The notes beneath the pieces are model-generated. The model was not told the origin of the DNA and made no database searches. It saw only the letters and a program-made list of their open reading frames with translations. Shown here one piece after another: positions 25,578 through 35,010 of a stretch of DNA of 64,000 nucleotides. The number at the start of each line of letters is the position of its first letter. Position 1 is the stretch's first letter. The translations under genes and the position numbers were made by a program. This DNA comes from Streptomyces fuscichromogenes (lineage in GTDB: Bacteria > Actinomycetota > Actinomycetes > Streptomycetales > Streptomycetaceae): contig NZ_BMML01000025.1 of assembly GCF_014645815.1 (NCBI RefSeq), positions 62,001 to 126,000 on the forward strand, given 5' to 3'.

Positions 25578-26642
25578 ATGACTACCTCACTTCCCCACAC
25601 GACGGCCGAGAAAGAGACCGCCGTCGCCCCACCGAAGCAGTCCGAGAGCGTGCTGGGGCAGTTGCGGCACCGCCCCGAGGCGGGCGCGCTCATCGGAACG
25701 ATCACCGTCTTCGTCTTCTTCGCGATCTTCGGAGGCGAGAAGTTCCTCGCCCCCGCCGGCGCGGCGAGCTGGCTGAACATCGCCGCGGAGCTCGGCATCA
25801 TCGCCATCCCCGTCGGCCTGCTGATGATCGCCGGCGAACTCGACGTCTCCGTGGGCTCGGTGCTCGCCGGCAGCTCGATGACGCTGGCCATCGTCTCCGG
25901 GTACTGGGGCGCCCCCATGATCGTCGGCATCGTCCTCGCGCTCGGCCTGGGCCTGCTGGTCGGCCTTCTCAACGGGGTCCTCGTCACCCGCACCAACGTG
26001 CCCTCGCTGGTCATCACCCTGGCCACGCTCTCCGGCATGGCGGGCCTGACCCTCGGCCTGTCCCGTGTCACGACCGGCACCACCAGCGTCCCCGTCAGCC
26101 CGGACCCGCTGTCCAAGGCATTGTTCGGCACCCTGGTCGCGGGGCAGTTCGAGGTGGCGATCTTCTGGTGGCTGGGGCTGGCCGTGGTGGTGACGGTGCT
26201 GCTGCAGCTGATGAAGTACGGCAACTGGATCTTCGCGATCGGCGGCGACAAGGAGAGCGCGCGGGCCACCGGTATCCCGGTCGACAAGGTCAAGATCGCC
26301 CTCTACATGGCCAGCGGCTTCGGCGCCGCCCTGGTCGGCGTGATCCAGACGATCCTCTACAACGGCGCCCAGGTCGCCAACGGCCAGTCCTTCGTCTTCA
26401 ACTCCATCATCGCCGTGGTCGTCGGCGGTGTCCTGCTGACCGGCGGCTACGGCTCCGTCTTCGGTATCGTCCTCGGCACGCTGACGTTCGCCATCGTCAA
26501 CCAGGGCATCTACTACACCGGCTGGAACTCCGACTGGGCCAGCCTGATCCTCGGCATCCTCATCCTCGCCGCGGTGCTGATGAACAACACGTTCCGCCGG
26601 CTCGCCCTGTCCTACAAGCCCCGCACCGCGAAGAAGGCCTGA
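25578..26642 (+). CDS. Sugar ABC transporter permease (RbsC/CUT2 family)
   Basis: 354 residues with about ten hydrophobic helices, after a polar N-terminal stretch of about 35 residues. CUT2 permease signatures are present: AGELDVSVGSVLAGSSM early and GGDKESARATGIPVDKVK in the conserved cytoplasmic loop. Its stop and the ATPase start are 2 bases apart. It forms the membrane channel with the ATPase at 26645. Confidence 0.93.
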   Translation: MTTSLPHTTAEKETAVAPPKQSESVLGQLRHRPEAGALIGTITVFVFFAIFGGEKFLAPAGAASWLNIAAELGIIAIPVGLLMIAGELDVSVGSVLAGSSMTLAIVSGYWGAPMIVGIVLALGLGLLVGLLNGVLVTRTNVPSLVITLATLSGMAGLTLGLSRVTTGTTSVPVSPDPLSKALFGTLVAGQFEVAIFWWLGLAVVVTVLLQLMKYGNWIFAIGGDKESARATGIPVDKVKIALYMASGFGAALVGVIQTILYNGAQVANGQSFVFNSIIAVVVGGVLLTGGYGSVFGIVLGTLTFAIVNQGIYYTGWNSDWASLILGILILAAVLMNNTFRRLALSYKPRTAKKA

Positions 26643-26644
26643 CG

Positions 26645-27448
26645 ATGACCACCCCCCTTCTGCGCCTGACCGACGTCAACAAGTCGTTCCTCGGCACCCA
26701 CGCGCTCACGGACATCTCCCTGGAGGTCGAGGCCGGCAAGGTGCTGTGTCTGTTGGGCGACAACGGCGCCGGCAAGTCCACCCTGATCAAGATCCTCTCG
26801 GGGTTCCACAAGCCCACCACCGGGACCATCGAACTCGACGGCAGGCCGGTCGAGTTCGACAGCCCGCGTGACGCCAGCGAACAAGGCATCGCGACGGTGC
26901 ACCAGTTCGGCGGCACGTTCCCGCTGATGGGCGTCGGCCGCTGCTTCTTCGTCGGCGCCGAACCCACCAAGGGCTTCGGCCCGTTCAAGCTCTTCGACAA
27001 GAAGCTCGCGGGTGAGATCGCGGTCCGCGAGATGCAGTCCCTGGGCATCACCCGCGTCACCGACGGCAGCCGGCTCGTCGGCAGCCTCTCCGGCGGCGAG
27101 CGCCAGGCCCTCGCCATCGCCCGTGCCGTCTACTTCGGCGCCAACGTCCTCATCCTCGACGAGCCCACCGCGGCCCTCGGCGTCAAGGAGGCCGCCCACG
27201 TCCTGCGGATCGTCATGCAGGCCCGCGCGAAGGGCGTCGCGGTCATCCTCGTCACCCACAACGTGCGCCACGCCATGATGGTCGGCGACCACTTCGCCGT
27301 CCTCATCCGCGGCCAGAAGGCCGACGACTTCCGCAAGGGCGAACGCACCCGCGAGGAGATCACCGACCTCATGGCCGGCGGCGAGGCGATGGCCCACCTC
27401 GAAGCCGAACTCGCCCAGCTCCAGGCGGACGCCGACACCGAGGTATGA
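26645..27448 (+). CDS. Sugar ABC transporter ATP-binding protein, single domain
   Basis: 267 residues with one nucleotide-binding domain: Walker A GDNGAGKST near 38-46, signature LSGGERQAL near 149, Walker B VLILDEPTAAL near 163-173. Many CUT2 ATPases (RbsA type) are tandem double-domain proteins; this one belongs to the single-domain branch (FrcA type) and probably works as a dimer. It is last in the operon, with a terminator hairpin 12 bases downstream. Confidence 0.93.
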   Translation: MTTPLLRLTDVNKSFLGTHALTDISLEVEAGKVLCLLGDNGAGKSTLIKILSGFHKPTTGTIELDGRPVEFDSPRDASEQGIATVHQFGGTFPLMGVGRCFFVGAEPTKGFGPFKLFDKKLAGEIAVREMQSLGITRVTDGSRLVGSLSGGERQALAIARAVYFGANVLILDEPTAALGVKEAAHVLRIVMQARAKGVAVILVTHNVRHAMMVGDHFAVLIRGQKADDFRKGERTREEITDLMAGGEAMAHLEAELAQLQADADTEV

Positions 27449-27460
27449 GCGCGTGAGCGG

Positions 27461-27497
27461 GTGCGGCACGGTTGCGTGGTCGCGGACCGTGCCGCAC
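27461..27497 (+). terminator. Terminator hairpin after the ABC operon
   Basis: Twelve-base perfect arms (GTGCGGCACGGT and its complement) around a 13-base loop, immediately after the ATPase gene. The stretch 27498-27819 that follows shows no convincing gene on either strand. Confidence 0.7.
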
Positions 27498-27819
27498 ACC
27501 GCGTCCTCCTTCGACCGACGGGCAGGGGGCGAGTCCCTGCCCGTCGCGCTGTCGCGTGTGCCAGGCGTACCGGGCACCGGAGCCGAGGGCGGCCCTCACC
27601 CGGTGCGCCGGAAAAGACGGGCCGGGGCTTCATGTCCGTGGTGACGACAGCGCCCGACCGGCGGGCCCCTGACGTCGCGTCGGAGATGACGGTCGCGGCC
27701 TGGCCGCCCCAGGCGGACGGCCCCGTGGGCTCCTTGTCCGCCGCGACGTCGCCCGTCCACTGACGAGAACCGCGTGGGCCCGGCCGTCCCCGGCGGGCAG
27801 CACCAGCGAGAGCACGCTG

Positions 27820-28059
27820 ATTGGAGTAGGCGAGGGATTCGAGAACGAGACGGTCGCGGCCGCAGAGCGCGCGGCCCGTCCGCAGCACCTGCACGAGGCT
27901 CACGCCGGCGGCCGGATGGCGTGTCACGGCGGTGCGCAGGACGTCGAACTCCTCGTCCGTATCCCTCGGCCGGGGGGCGACGGCGACCCGCACGTGGTCC
28001 GTCCCGGCCGGTGACCACCGGCTGCGGTCCAGGTCGACGCAGGAGAAGGGCGACTCCAC
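27820..28059 (-). pseudogene. 5' remnant of an enoyl-CoA hydratase/isomerase gene
   Basis: A GTG at 28059 opens about 78 well-coded residues, ending with VLESLAYSN. This is the extra N-terminal region seen before the crotonase core in some actinobacterial enoyl-CoA hydratases (the ESLAYS segment is characteristic). After about 27820 neither frame nor similarity continues, so the whole catalytic domain is lost. It is divergent from the damaged CoA transferase at 28110, with only 50 bases between; such pairs act together in acyl-CoA breakdown, so both seem to be decaying. Confidence 0.5.
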
Positions 28060-28109
28060 GGTCCCGAAGTGTAATCTGGCGTCTCCTTGAGGAGAAGGGC
28101 GTTCGCTTC

Positions 28110-29128
28110 ATGGAGAAGTCGGTTCTCGATCGATGGGCGGCCGGCGTCGAACCCTGCCTGGGCCCGCTGTCCGGGGTCGTGGACGACTTCACCCGGCTCA
28201 CCGGTGTTCCGGTCGACCTGCCCGAGGTCCTGTTCCGCCGCGACCGGTCGGCCGCGTTCGACCTCCCGGGCAGGTCTCGGCGGGGGGCTCCTGCCACCTC
28301 ATGGCCGCGGCGGACGGCTGGGTGGCGATCGACCTCGCCCGGCCGGACGGCGAGGCCGCCCTGCCCGCGCTGCTCGGGCTCCTCGACAGCGCGCCCGGCA
28401 CCGCACTGCGCACCGCCGTACTGCGCTCGTCCGCCGTCCGGGCGGCCCGCGCCGCGCGGTCACCCGGCATCCCGGCGGCGGTGCACGCGGAGGCCGCGGA
28501 CGGTCGCGGGCCGGTACGGGTGGAACGCCTCGGCGCGAGCTCCCCACGTGGCCCCGACGGGCTGCGGGTCGTCGACCTGTCCGCGCTGTGGGCCGGGCCG
28601 CTCTGCGCGCGGCAGCTGGGACTGGCCGGAGCACGGGTGGTGAAGGTGGAGAGCAGGCAACGGCCGGACGGGGCGCGTTCGGGGCATCCCGCCTTCTACG
28701 ACTGGCTGCACGACGGCCACGAGAGTCTGGTGCTCGACTTCACGTCCGGTGCCCTGGCCGCCGCGGTCGCCGAGGCCGACGTGGTCATCGAGGCCTCCCG
28801 GCCCCGGGCCCTGCGGCGACTGGGCATACGCGCCGAGGAGTTCCTGGCCGCCCGCCCGGGCCGGGTGTGGGCCGGCAGCACCGGGTACGGGCGCGACGAC
28901 GACCGGGTCGCGTTCGGCGACGACGCGGCCGTGGCCGGCGGCCTGACCGGCCTGGACGAGCACGGATCCCCGGTGTTCCTCGGCGACGCGCTCGCGGATC
29001 CGGTCACCGGACTGTACGCCGCCCACGCGGCCGTGCGTTCCCTGGCGCGCGGCGGCGGCGAGTTGCTGTGCGTGTCCATGGCCGCCTGCGCCAACGCCCT
29101 CGCGGCGAGCCGGACGGCGCCGTGCTGA
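28110..29128 (+). pseudogene. CaiB/BaiF-family CoA transferase, frameshifted
   Basis: The ATG at 28110 (GGAGAAGGG upstream) opens 55 or so good residues (VLDRWAAGVEPCLGPLSG). Near 28265-28280 the coding signal moves to another plus frame (SAGGSCHLMAAADGW), which continues through VVDLSALWAGPLCARQLG and VVKVESRQRPDGAR, typical CoA-transferase motifs, to a natural stop at 29128. That stop overlaps the start of the amidohydrolase, so the 3' end is original. One indel separates it from an intact gene, so a sequencing error is possible; decay of the neighbour at 28059 argues for real loss. Confidence 0.7.
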
Positions 29129-30387
29129 TCAGGGCGGTGGAGGTCGCGGGGCACGGCCCGGTGGACGTACGGGTCGGGGCCGACGGCCGGATCTCGGAGA
29201 TCGGCCCCCGCCTCGCGGGCCCGGCGGACGTGCACGGCGGCGGCGGGGCGCTGCTGCCCGGGCTGCACGACCATCACGTCCACCTCACCGCGCTCGCGGC
29301 GGCGACCGCCTCCGTACCGGTCGGGCCCCGCGAGGTGCGGGGCCGCACCCAACTCGCGGCGGCGCTGCGCGCGGGGCCGGCGGGGGAGTGGGTGCGGGCC
29401 GTCGGCTACCACGAGAGCGTGGCCGGGGAGCTCGACCGGTGGGCGCTGGACGCGATCGTGCCCGACCGGCCGGTACGGGTGCAGCATCGCAGCGGGGTCA
29501 TGTGGTTCCTCAACAGCCCGGCGCTTCGATCGGCCGGCCTGGACGACGGCGAGGACCAGGACGGCCGGCTCTGGCGAGCGGACGAGCGGCTGCGCCGCCT
29601 GGTCCCCCCGGTCCCGCTGGACCTGGCCGGCCTGGGGCGGCGCGCCGCACGGTACGGCGTCACGGGGTTCACCAACGCCGATCCGCGCCCGGCGCCCGGC
29701 CTCGCACGGACCCTTGCGGTGCTGCCCCAGCAGGTGGTCGTCATGGGAGCGCACGGGACCGCCCCGGTCAAGATCATGCTCGACGACCCGACTCTCCCCA
29801 CGCCCGCCGGCCTCGCGGTCACCGTCGCCGGGGCGCGGCCCCGCCCGGTCGCCGTGCACTGCGTCACCCGGGTGCAGTTGCTGGTGACCCTGATCGCCCT
29901 GGAGCGGGCCGGACCGGTCGAGGGCGACCGCATCGAGCACGGAGCGGTGATCCCGGACGACGTTCTGCCGTGGCTGCGGCGGCTCGGCGTGACGGTGGTG
30001 ACCCAGCCGCACTTCCCCGTCCTGCGGGGCCCCGAGTACGCCACCGACGTCGCTCCGGACGACCTGCCCCACCTCTACCGCTGCCGAAGCCTGGCCGAGG
30101 CCGGCATCCCGCTGGCGGCCGGCACCGACGCACCGTACGGTCCACCGGACCCGTGGGCCGTGATGCGGGCGGCGCTGACGCGGGACGACGGGGAGGCCGT
30201 CACGGCGGAGGCGGCCCTGCGGCTGTTCCTCGGCGCTCCCGAACATCCCTCCCGTACAAGGCGGTTGGCGGTCGGCGGCCCGGCCGACCTGTGCCTGCTG
30301 CACGTCCCGCTGCGCGAGGCGCTCGGCACCCTGTCCGCCGATCTCGTACGCGCCGCCTACGTGGCCGGACAGCCGATCACCCCCTGA
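29122..30387 (+). CDS. Amidohydrolase-family protein (YtcJ-like)
   Basis: 421 residues from a GTG overlapping the end of the CoA transferase gene. Metal-site motifs of the amidohydrolase-1/3 superfamily are visible: GLHDHHVHL early, a His in VAVHCVTR, EHGAVI, and a late AGTDAPYGPPDPW. Relatives hydrolyse N-acyl, cyclic amide or similar bonds. It was coupled to the CoA transferase, which suggests a role in the same degradative pathway. It is the only intact enzyme between 27449 and 30834. Confidence 0.82.
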   Translation: MLIRAVEVAGHGPVDVRVGADGRISEIGPRLAGPADVHGGGGALLPGLHDHHVHLTALAAATASVPVGPREVRGRTQLAAALRAGPAGEWVRAVGYHESVAGELDRWALDAIVPDRPVRVQHRSGVMWFLNSPALRSAGLDDGEDQDGRLWRADERLRRLVPPVPLDLAGLGRRAARYGVTGFTNADPRPAPGLARTLAVLPQQVVVMGAHGTAPVKIMLDDPTLPTPAGLAVTVAGARPRPVAVHCVTRVQLLVTLIALERAGPVEGDRIEHGAVIPDDVLPWLRRLGVTVVTQPHFPVLRGPEYATDVAPDDLPHLYRCRSLAEAGIPLAAGTDAPYGPPDPWAVMRAALTRDDGEAVTAEAALRLFLGAPEHPSRTRRLAVGGPADLCLLHVPLREALGTLSADLVRAAYVAGQPITP

Positions 30388-30397
30388 ACGCGTCCCG

Positions 30398-30661
30398 TCA
30401 GCGGGCGGTGCAGTCCGCGACGAGCCGGTCGAGGAACGTCATGAGCTTGGCGTTCGTCGTGCTCGATCAGGGCCTCGACGCACTCCGGGGCGAACTCCAT
30501 GCGGCACTGGAAGCCGCAGACGTGGCGGCGGCACCGAGTGACTCACCGACCAGTTGAGCACCGAGGCAGATACCGATGACCGCCCTGTCCACCTCGACAC
30601 AGGAGGAGATGAGGGCCCTCTCCGCGGCGGCGTCGAAGTGTGCGCGCTCCTCGATGATCAT
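30398..30661 (-). pseudogene. Glutamine amidotransferase (GATase type 1) remnant
   Basis: Three pieces in three minus-strand frames. First is a segment with the nucleophile elbow (VIGICLGAQLVGESLGA, cysteine present). Then comes a piece of the C-terminal His-Glu region (CGFQCRMEFAPECVEALIEH), then a natural C-terminus (LMTFLDRLVADC) ending at 30398. The sequence between elbow and C-terminus is deleted and two frameshifts remain, so no protein can be made. The rest of the gap 30388-30834 shows no gene. Confidence 0.6.
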
Positions 30662-30834
30662 GGCTCACACCACCGGTGGCACGGCCGGGGCGCGTCAGCC
30701 GGGGCGGACCGGGAGGACGGCGGCGAAGCCCGCGTGCCCAGCGCCACCCAGAGGTTCAGCCCGTCCGGAGGAGAGCCGCCCGGCGACCTCGGCCTCGGAA
30801 AACTCCAGGCTTTTGACCGGGTCTAGTTGAGAGG

Positions 30835-31128
30835 ATGTCCGGCATGTTGAAGAAGAGGTACGAAGGCGCGTACGACATGGACTCCGCGAGCCCCGACCCC
30901 CAGCGGTATCCGGCCAAGCTCATCGTCCGCTACACGGACGACACCTACAACGTGGAGTTCTTCGAGGGCGCGCCGCACGACTACGCTGAGCACCTCACGC
31001 TCGTCACCACCGTGGACAGCGCGCGCATCGAAGTCGCGGGCTCCCACCCCTCGGAGTGGTACGAGTACCGCGACGGCGTGCGAGTCGGCCAGGCGGCCTC
31101 GACGGAGCCGGGAGGGGAGAACGCCTGA
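30835..31128 (+). CDS. Small hypothetical protein
   Basis: I do not recognise this 97-residue protein. It is hydrophilic, rich in Tyr, Asp and Glu, with no signal or membrane segment. The middle (KLIVRYTDDTYNVEFFEG) looks like alternating beta strands. A GAGAGGA site lies upstream. An ATG at 30844 is an alternative start. Its stop is 2 bases from the end of the convergent SDR gene. Good third-position bias supports it as real. Confidence 0.55.
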   Translation: MSGMLKKRYEGAYDMDSASPDPQRYPAKLIVRYTDDTYNVEFFEGAPHDYAEHLTLVTTVDSARIEVAGSHPSEWYEYRDGVRVGQAASTEPGGENA

Positions 31129-31130
31129 GC

Positions 31131-31907
31131 TCAGACGCTGTAGCCGCCGTCCACCCCCAGCGCCTGTCCGGTGATGAACGCGGCCCGGTCCGAGGCGAGG
31201 AAGCAGACCGCCTCCGCGATGTCCCGGGCGTACCCGAACCGGCGCAGCGGGATGTTGCGCCGGGTGATCGCGAGGGCGGTCTCGCCGAGTTCTCCGGTCT
31301 CGATCAGCCGGGCCGCGATGCCGTCGTTCAGCATGCCGGGGGCCACACAGTTGACCCGGACCCCGTACCGGCCCTCCTCCGCGGCCAGGGCGCGGGCGAC
31401 CGCCTCGACCGCGCCCTTGGTCCCCGAGGAGAGCCCGTCGCGGACCGGGTAGCGGCGGGTCGCCACGGTGGTGACGGCGACGACGCTGCCCCGGCTCGCC
31501 CGCAGCGAGGGCAGCGCCGGATGGACGAGGGAGAAGAACGCCACGGCGTCCGCCTCCAGTTGGGCGCGGTACCGGGCGGGGGTGACCTGGCTCAGATGGG
31601 TCATGGGCACATGGGGCCCGGCGGCGTACACAAGCGTGTGCAGGCCGCCGGAGGTCTCGGCGGCCGCGGTGACGGCCCGCGCGGTCGCCGCCTCGTCGGT
31701 CAGGTCGACCCGCAGCGAGCGGACCTCCCGGCCCAGTGCTCTGACCTCGTCCGCCAGGGCACCGGCCGCCTCGTGGCCGGACCGGTAGGAGAACGTGACG
31801 TCGCTGCCGTGTTCCGCCAGCGTCCGTACGACCGCCGTGCCGATGCCGCCGGTGCCGCCCGCGACGAACGCGGTCCCGGGCCGGCCGGTGAAGTCCTCCA
31901 CGGACAT
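31131..31907 (-). CDS. Short-chain dehydrogenase/reductase with altered active site
   Basis: 258 residues with an SDR fold: cofactor loop AGGTGGIG, VYAAGP in place of NNAG, and a C-terminal ITGQALGVDGGYSV. The catalytic YxxxK reads SSGTK: the lysine (164) is kept but the tyrosine position (160) is serine, and the preceding catalytic serine is threonine (AVTTVAT). This is not classical SDR chemistry; it may be inactive or use another residue. It is the last gene of the nine-gene beta-oxidation operon, 3 bases after the ACAD stop. Confidence 0.85.
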   Translation of the reverse strand: MSVEDFTGRPGTAFVAGGTGGIGTAVVRTLAEHGSDVTFSYRSGHEAAGALADEVRALGREVRSLRVDLTDEAATARAVTAAAETSGGLHTLVYAAGPHVPMTHLSQVTPARYRAQLEADAVAFFSLVHPALPSLRASRGSVVAVTTVATRRYPVRDGLSSGTKGAVEAVARALAAEEGRYGVRVNCVAPGMLNDGIAARLIETGELGETALAITRRNIPLRRFGYARDIAEAVCFLASDRAAFITGQALGVDGGYSV

Positions 31908-31910
31908 GGC

Positions 31911-33077
31911 TCACAACCCCAGTGACTTGGCGATGATGACCTTCATGACCTCACTCGTCCCCGCGTAGATCCGGGTGATGCGGGCGTCCGCGTACAGCCG
32001 GGCGATCGGATACTCCAGCATGTAGCCGTATCCGCCGAAGAGTTGAAGACATCGGTCCACGGCCCGGGCCTGTGCCTCGGTGCAGAACAGCTTCACCTTC
32101 GCCGCGTCGGCGCCGGAGAGCCGGCCGTCGACCAGCTCCAGGACGGCCCGGTCCAGCAGGGCCTGCGCCGCCTCGATCTCGGTGGCGACGGCGGCCAGTT
32201 CGAACTTGGTGTTCTGGAAGGCGGCGACCGGCGAGCCGAACACCTCGCGTTCCTTGACGTAGGCGATCGTCGTGTCCAGAGCCGCCCGTGCCTGTGCCAC
32301 CGAGCCGACCGCGACCGTCATCCGCTCCTGCGGGAGGTTGTGGCCCAGGTACCGGAAGGCCGCGCCCTCCTCACCGAGCCGGTCGGCCACCGGCACCCGC
32401 ACGTCGTCGAAGGCCAGCTCGACCGTGTCCTGCACCTTGATGCCCATCTTGTCCAGCACCCGGCCGCGCGTGAACCCGGGCATGCCGTCCGCCACGACGA
32501 GCAGGGTCAGCCCCGCCCGCCGGTCACCCGGATCGCTCGCCGTACGCGCCACCACGATCACCAGGTCGGCCAGCAGCCCGCCGGTGATGAAGGTCTTGGC
32601 GCCGTTGAGGACATAGCTGTCGCCGTCGCGCACGGCGGTCGTCCGGATGCCGGCGAGGTCGGAACCGGTACCCGGCTCGGTCATCGCGATCGCGGTCAGC
32701 AGCCGCCCGGACGCCAGCCCGGGGAACCAGCGCTCGCGCTGCTCCTCGTTCGCGTAGGCGAGGAAGTAGGGCAGTACGACGTCGAGTTGGGTGCGTACGG
32801 TGCCCAGGGTGACCAGGGCGGCGGCGGCCTCCTCCTGGAGGACGACGTTGTAGCGGTAGTCGGGCCGCCCGCCCCCGCCGTACCGCTCCGGGACCGCCAT
32901 GCCCAGCAGGCCCAGCGAGCCGAGCGTCGTGAAGAAGTCGCGGGGTACCCGCCCCGCCTTCTCCCACTCGCCGTAGTGCGGCACCACCTCCTTCGCCACG
33001 AGTTCCCGCACCAGTCCCCGAAACGCCTCGTGGTCGTCGGTGAAGACATCCCGCCGCATGCCGTCCGCCCCTGTCAT
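31911..33077 (-). CDS. Acyl-CoA dehydrogenase
   Basis: 388 residues from the ATG at 33077, which overlaps the thiolase stop as ATGA. Clear ACAD motifs are AMTEPGTGSDLAGI, the substrate/FAD segment LNGAKTFITGG, and QLFGGYGYMLEYP. At the C-terminal position of the usual catalytic Glu (YEGT) it reads IYAGTSEV, so the base must lie elsewhere, as in several FadE classes. It introduces the alpha,beta double bond in an acyl-CoA. ACAD, hydratase, SDR and thiolase in one operon make a full beta-oxidation cycle. Confidence 0.93.
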   Translation of the reverse strand: MTGADGMRRDVFTDDHEAFRGLVRELVAKEVVPHYGEWEKAGRVPRDFFTTLGSLGLLGMAVPERYGGGGRPDYRYNVVLQEEAAAALVTLGTVRTQLDVVLPYFLAYANEEQRERWFPGLASGRLLTAIAMTEPGTGSDLAGIRTTAVRDGDSYVLNGAKTFITGGLLADLVIVVARTASDPGDRRAGLTLLVVADGMPGFTRGRVLDKMGIKVQDTVELAFDDVRVPVADRLGEEGAAFRYLGHNLPQERMTVAVGSVAQARAALDTTIAYVKEREVFGSPVAAFQNTKFELAAVATEIEAAQALLDRAVLELVDGRLSGADAAKVKLFCTEAQARAVDRCLQLFGGYGYMLEYPIARLYADARITRIYAGTSEVMKVIIAKSLGL

Positions 33078-34210
33078 TCCGCGAGTTCGACGAGGGTGGC
33101 GTTGGCCGTGCCGCCGCCCTCGCACATGGTCTGCAGGCCGTAGCGGATCCCGCGGGCGCGCATGTGATGGATCATCCGCGTCATCAGGACCGCCCCGGAC
33201 GCGCCGAGCGGATGACCGAGCGCGATCGCGCCGCCGAGCGGGTTGAGGCGCCCGGGGTCCGCGCCGGTCTCGGCGAGCCAGGCCAGCGGGACGGGCGCGA
33301 AGGCCTCGTTCACCTCGAACACCCCGACCTCCGACAACGCCACCCCGGCTGTCCGGAGCACCTTCTCGGTCGCCGGGACGGGTCCGGTCAGCATCAGCAC
33401 CGGATCGGAGCCGACGACCACGCCCGCCCGGAACCGCACGAGAGGGGTCAGGCCCAGCGCACGGGCCCGCTCCGGGGTGGTGACCAGCAGGGCCGCCGCG
33501 CCGTCGGAGATCTGCGAGGCGTTCCCGGCGTGCAGGACACCGTCCTCCTGGAAGGAGGGCCTGAGCCCCGCCAGCGTCCGCACACTGGTGCCGCGCCGGA
33601 CGCCCTCGTCCGCCGCTACCCCGGCCACGGGCACGATCTGCCCGTCGAAGGCCCCGCCGTCCTGCGCGGCCGCGGCCCGCTCGTGCGACAGCGCGGCGTA
33701 CCCGTCGAGCCGCTCCCGCGTGAAGCCCCACTTCTGTGCGATCAGCTCCGCCGAGACGCCCTGGTTGAAGGAGAAGTCCTGGTAACGGGCGCCGACTTGG
33801 GGACCGTACGGCATGCCGCCCGCCTTCGCCGAGCCCAGCGGCACCCGGCTCATGACCTCGACGCCACCCGCCACGACCACGTCCTGCCGCCCCGACAGCA
33901 CCGCCTGGACCGCGAACTCCATCGCCTGCTGACTCGACCCGCACGCCCGGTTGACCGTCGTCCCCGGGATGCTCTCGGGCCAGCCCGCCGCCAGCACCGC
34001 ATAGCGGCCGATGTTGCTCGACTGGTCGCCGACCTGGGACACGCACCCCCAGATCACGTCGTCGACGACCGCCGGATCGATCCCGGAGCGGTCGGCGAGC
34101 GCTGCCAGCACCGCCCCGGACAGGTCCGCCGGATGAATGCCGGCCAGTCCGCCGTTCCGTCTGCCGACGGCCGTACGGACCGCCGCCGCGATCACCGCTT
34201 CCCGCGTCAT
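33074..34210 (-). CDS. Thiolase (acetyl-CoA acetyltransferase family)
   Basis: 378 residues. The nucleophile is C90 in NRACGSSQQA, the His is in ALGHPLGASG and the second Cys in QTMCEGGGTA, so all thiolase residues are present. The protein cleaves 3-ketoacyl-CoA with CoA. The ATG overlaps the hydratase stop (ATGA). It supplies the last step of the beta-oxidation set in this operon. Confidence 0.95.
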   Translation of the reverse strand: MTREAVIAAAVRTAVGRRNGGLAGIHPADLSGAVLAALADRSGIDPAVVDDVIWGCVSQVGDQSSNIGRYAVLAAGWPESIPGTTVNRACGSSQQAMEFAVQAVLSGRQDVVVAGGVEVMSRVPLGSAKAGGMPYGPQVGARYQDFSFNQGVSAELIAQKWGFTRERLDGYAALSHERAAAAQDGGAFDGQIVPVAGVAADEGVRRGTSVRTLAGLRPSFQEDGVLHAGNASQISDGAAALLVTTPERARALGLTPLVRFRAGVVVGSDPVLMLTGPVPATEKVLRTAGVALSEVGVFEVNEAFAPVPLAWLAETGADPGRLNPLGGAIALGHPLGASGAVLMTRMIHHMRARGIRYGLQTMCEGGGTANATLVELAE

Positions 34211-35010
34211 GTATCGCTCTCCGTTCGTCTCGGCACCGCCCAGCGGCCGGTGAACAGCGGCTCTCGTCGGTCGGCGAACGCGGTGTACGCCTCCCACACG
34301 TCGGCGGTGGCGAAGTTGACCGCCTGTGCGCGTGCCTCGTTCGCCAGCGCGTCTCGCAGGGTCCGGTCGGCGCCCTCGTCGAGCAGCGCCTTGGTCTGTG
34401 CGAGCGCGACCGGCGCGCCGGACGCCAGCCGCGCCGTCAGGTCGTCGACGAAGGCGTCCACCCTGTCGGCGGCCACCACCCAGGTCACCAGGTTCAGCGC
34501 CCGCGCCTCTTCGGCGTCGATCGTCTCCGCCAGCAGGGCGAGCCGCTTGGCCTGCTGGAGTCCGACGAGCCTCGGCAGCAGCCATGAGCCGCCGCAGTCG
34601 AGCGACAGGCCGCGCCGCGCGAAGATCTGGGAGAACCGCGCCTCGGGGGTGGCCACCACCAGGTCGCAGCCGAGCGCCAGGTTCCAGCCCGCGCCCACCG
34701 CCACCCCGGTCACCTTGGCGACGGTCGGGAAGGGCAACTCGTGCAGCAGCAGCGTCACTTCACTGAGGGTCCGCATCCGGTGCAGCGGATGCCGGTCGGT
34801 CAGAGGCCGGGAGATGTCGGCACCGGAGCAGAACGCCCCGCCCGCCCCGGTGAGGACCAGCGCCCGGACGGCACGGTCGGCACCGGCCTCCCGCAGAGCC
34901 GCCGCCAGCGCGTCCCACAGCTCGGCGTCGATGGCGTTTCTGCGGCCGGGGCGGTTCAACGTCAGCGTCCGTACGCCGTCCGCGGCGTCGCTCGCCAGCA
35001 GCACGGTCAC
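34207..35010 (-). CDS. Enoyl-CoA hydratase/isomerase
   Basis: 267 residues of the crotonase family, with the oxyanion-hole segments GAGGAFCSGADIS and VGAGWNLALGCDLV. The GTG start overlaps the CoA transferase stop as GTGA. It should hydrate the enoyl-CoA made by an ACAD of the operon. The second catalytic Glu region is less conserved (GGSWLLPRL), as in many actinobacterial paralogues, so isomerase activity is also possible. Confidence 0.92.
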   Translation of the reverse strand: MTVLLASDAADGVRTLTLNRPGRRNAIDAELWDALAAALREAGADRAVRALVLTGAGGAFCSGADISRPLTDRHPLHRMRTLSEVTLLLHELPFPTVAKVTGVAVGAGWNLALGCDLVVATPEARFSQIFARRGLSLDCGGSWLLPRLVGLQQAKRLALLAETIDAEEARALNLVTWVVAADRVDAFVDDLTARLASGAPVALAQTKALLDEGADRTLRDALANEARAQAVNFATADVWEAYTAFADRREPLFTGRWAVPRRTESDT

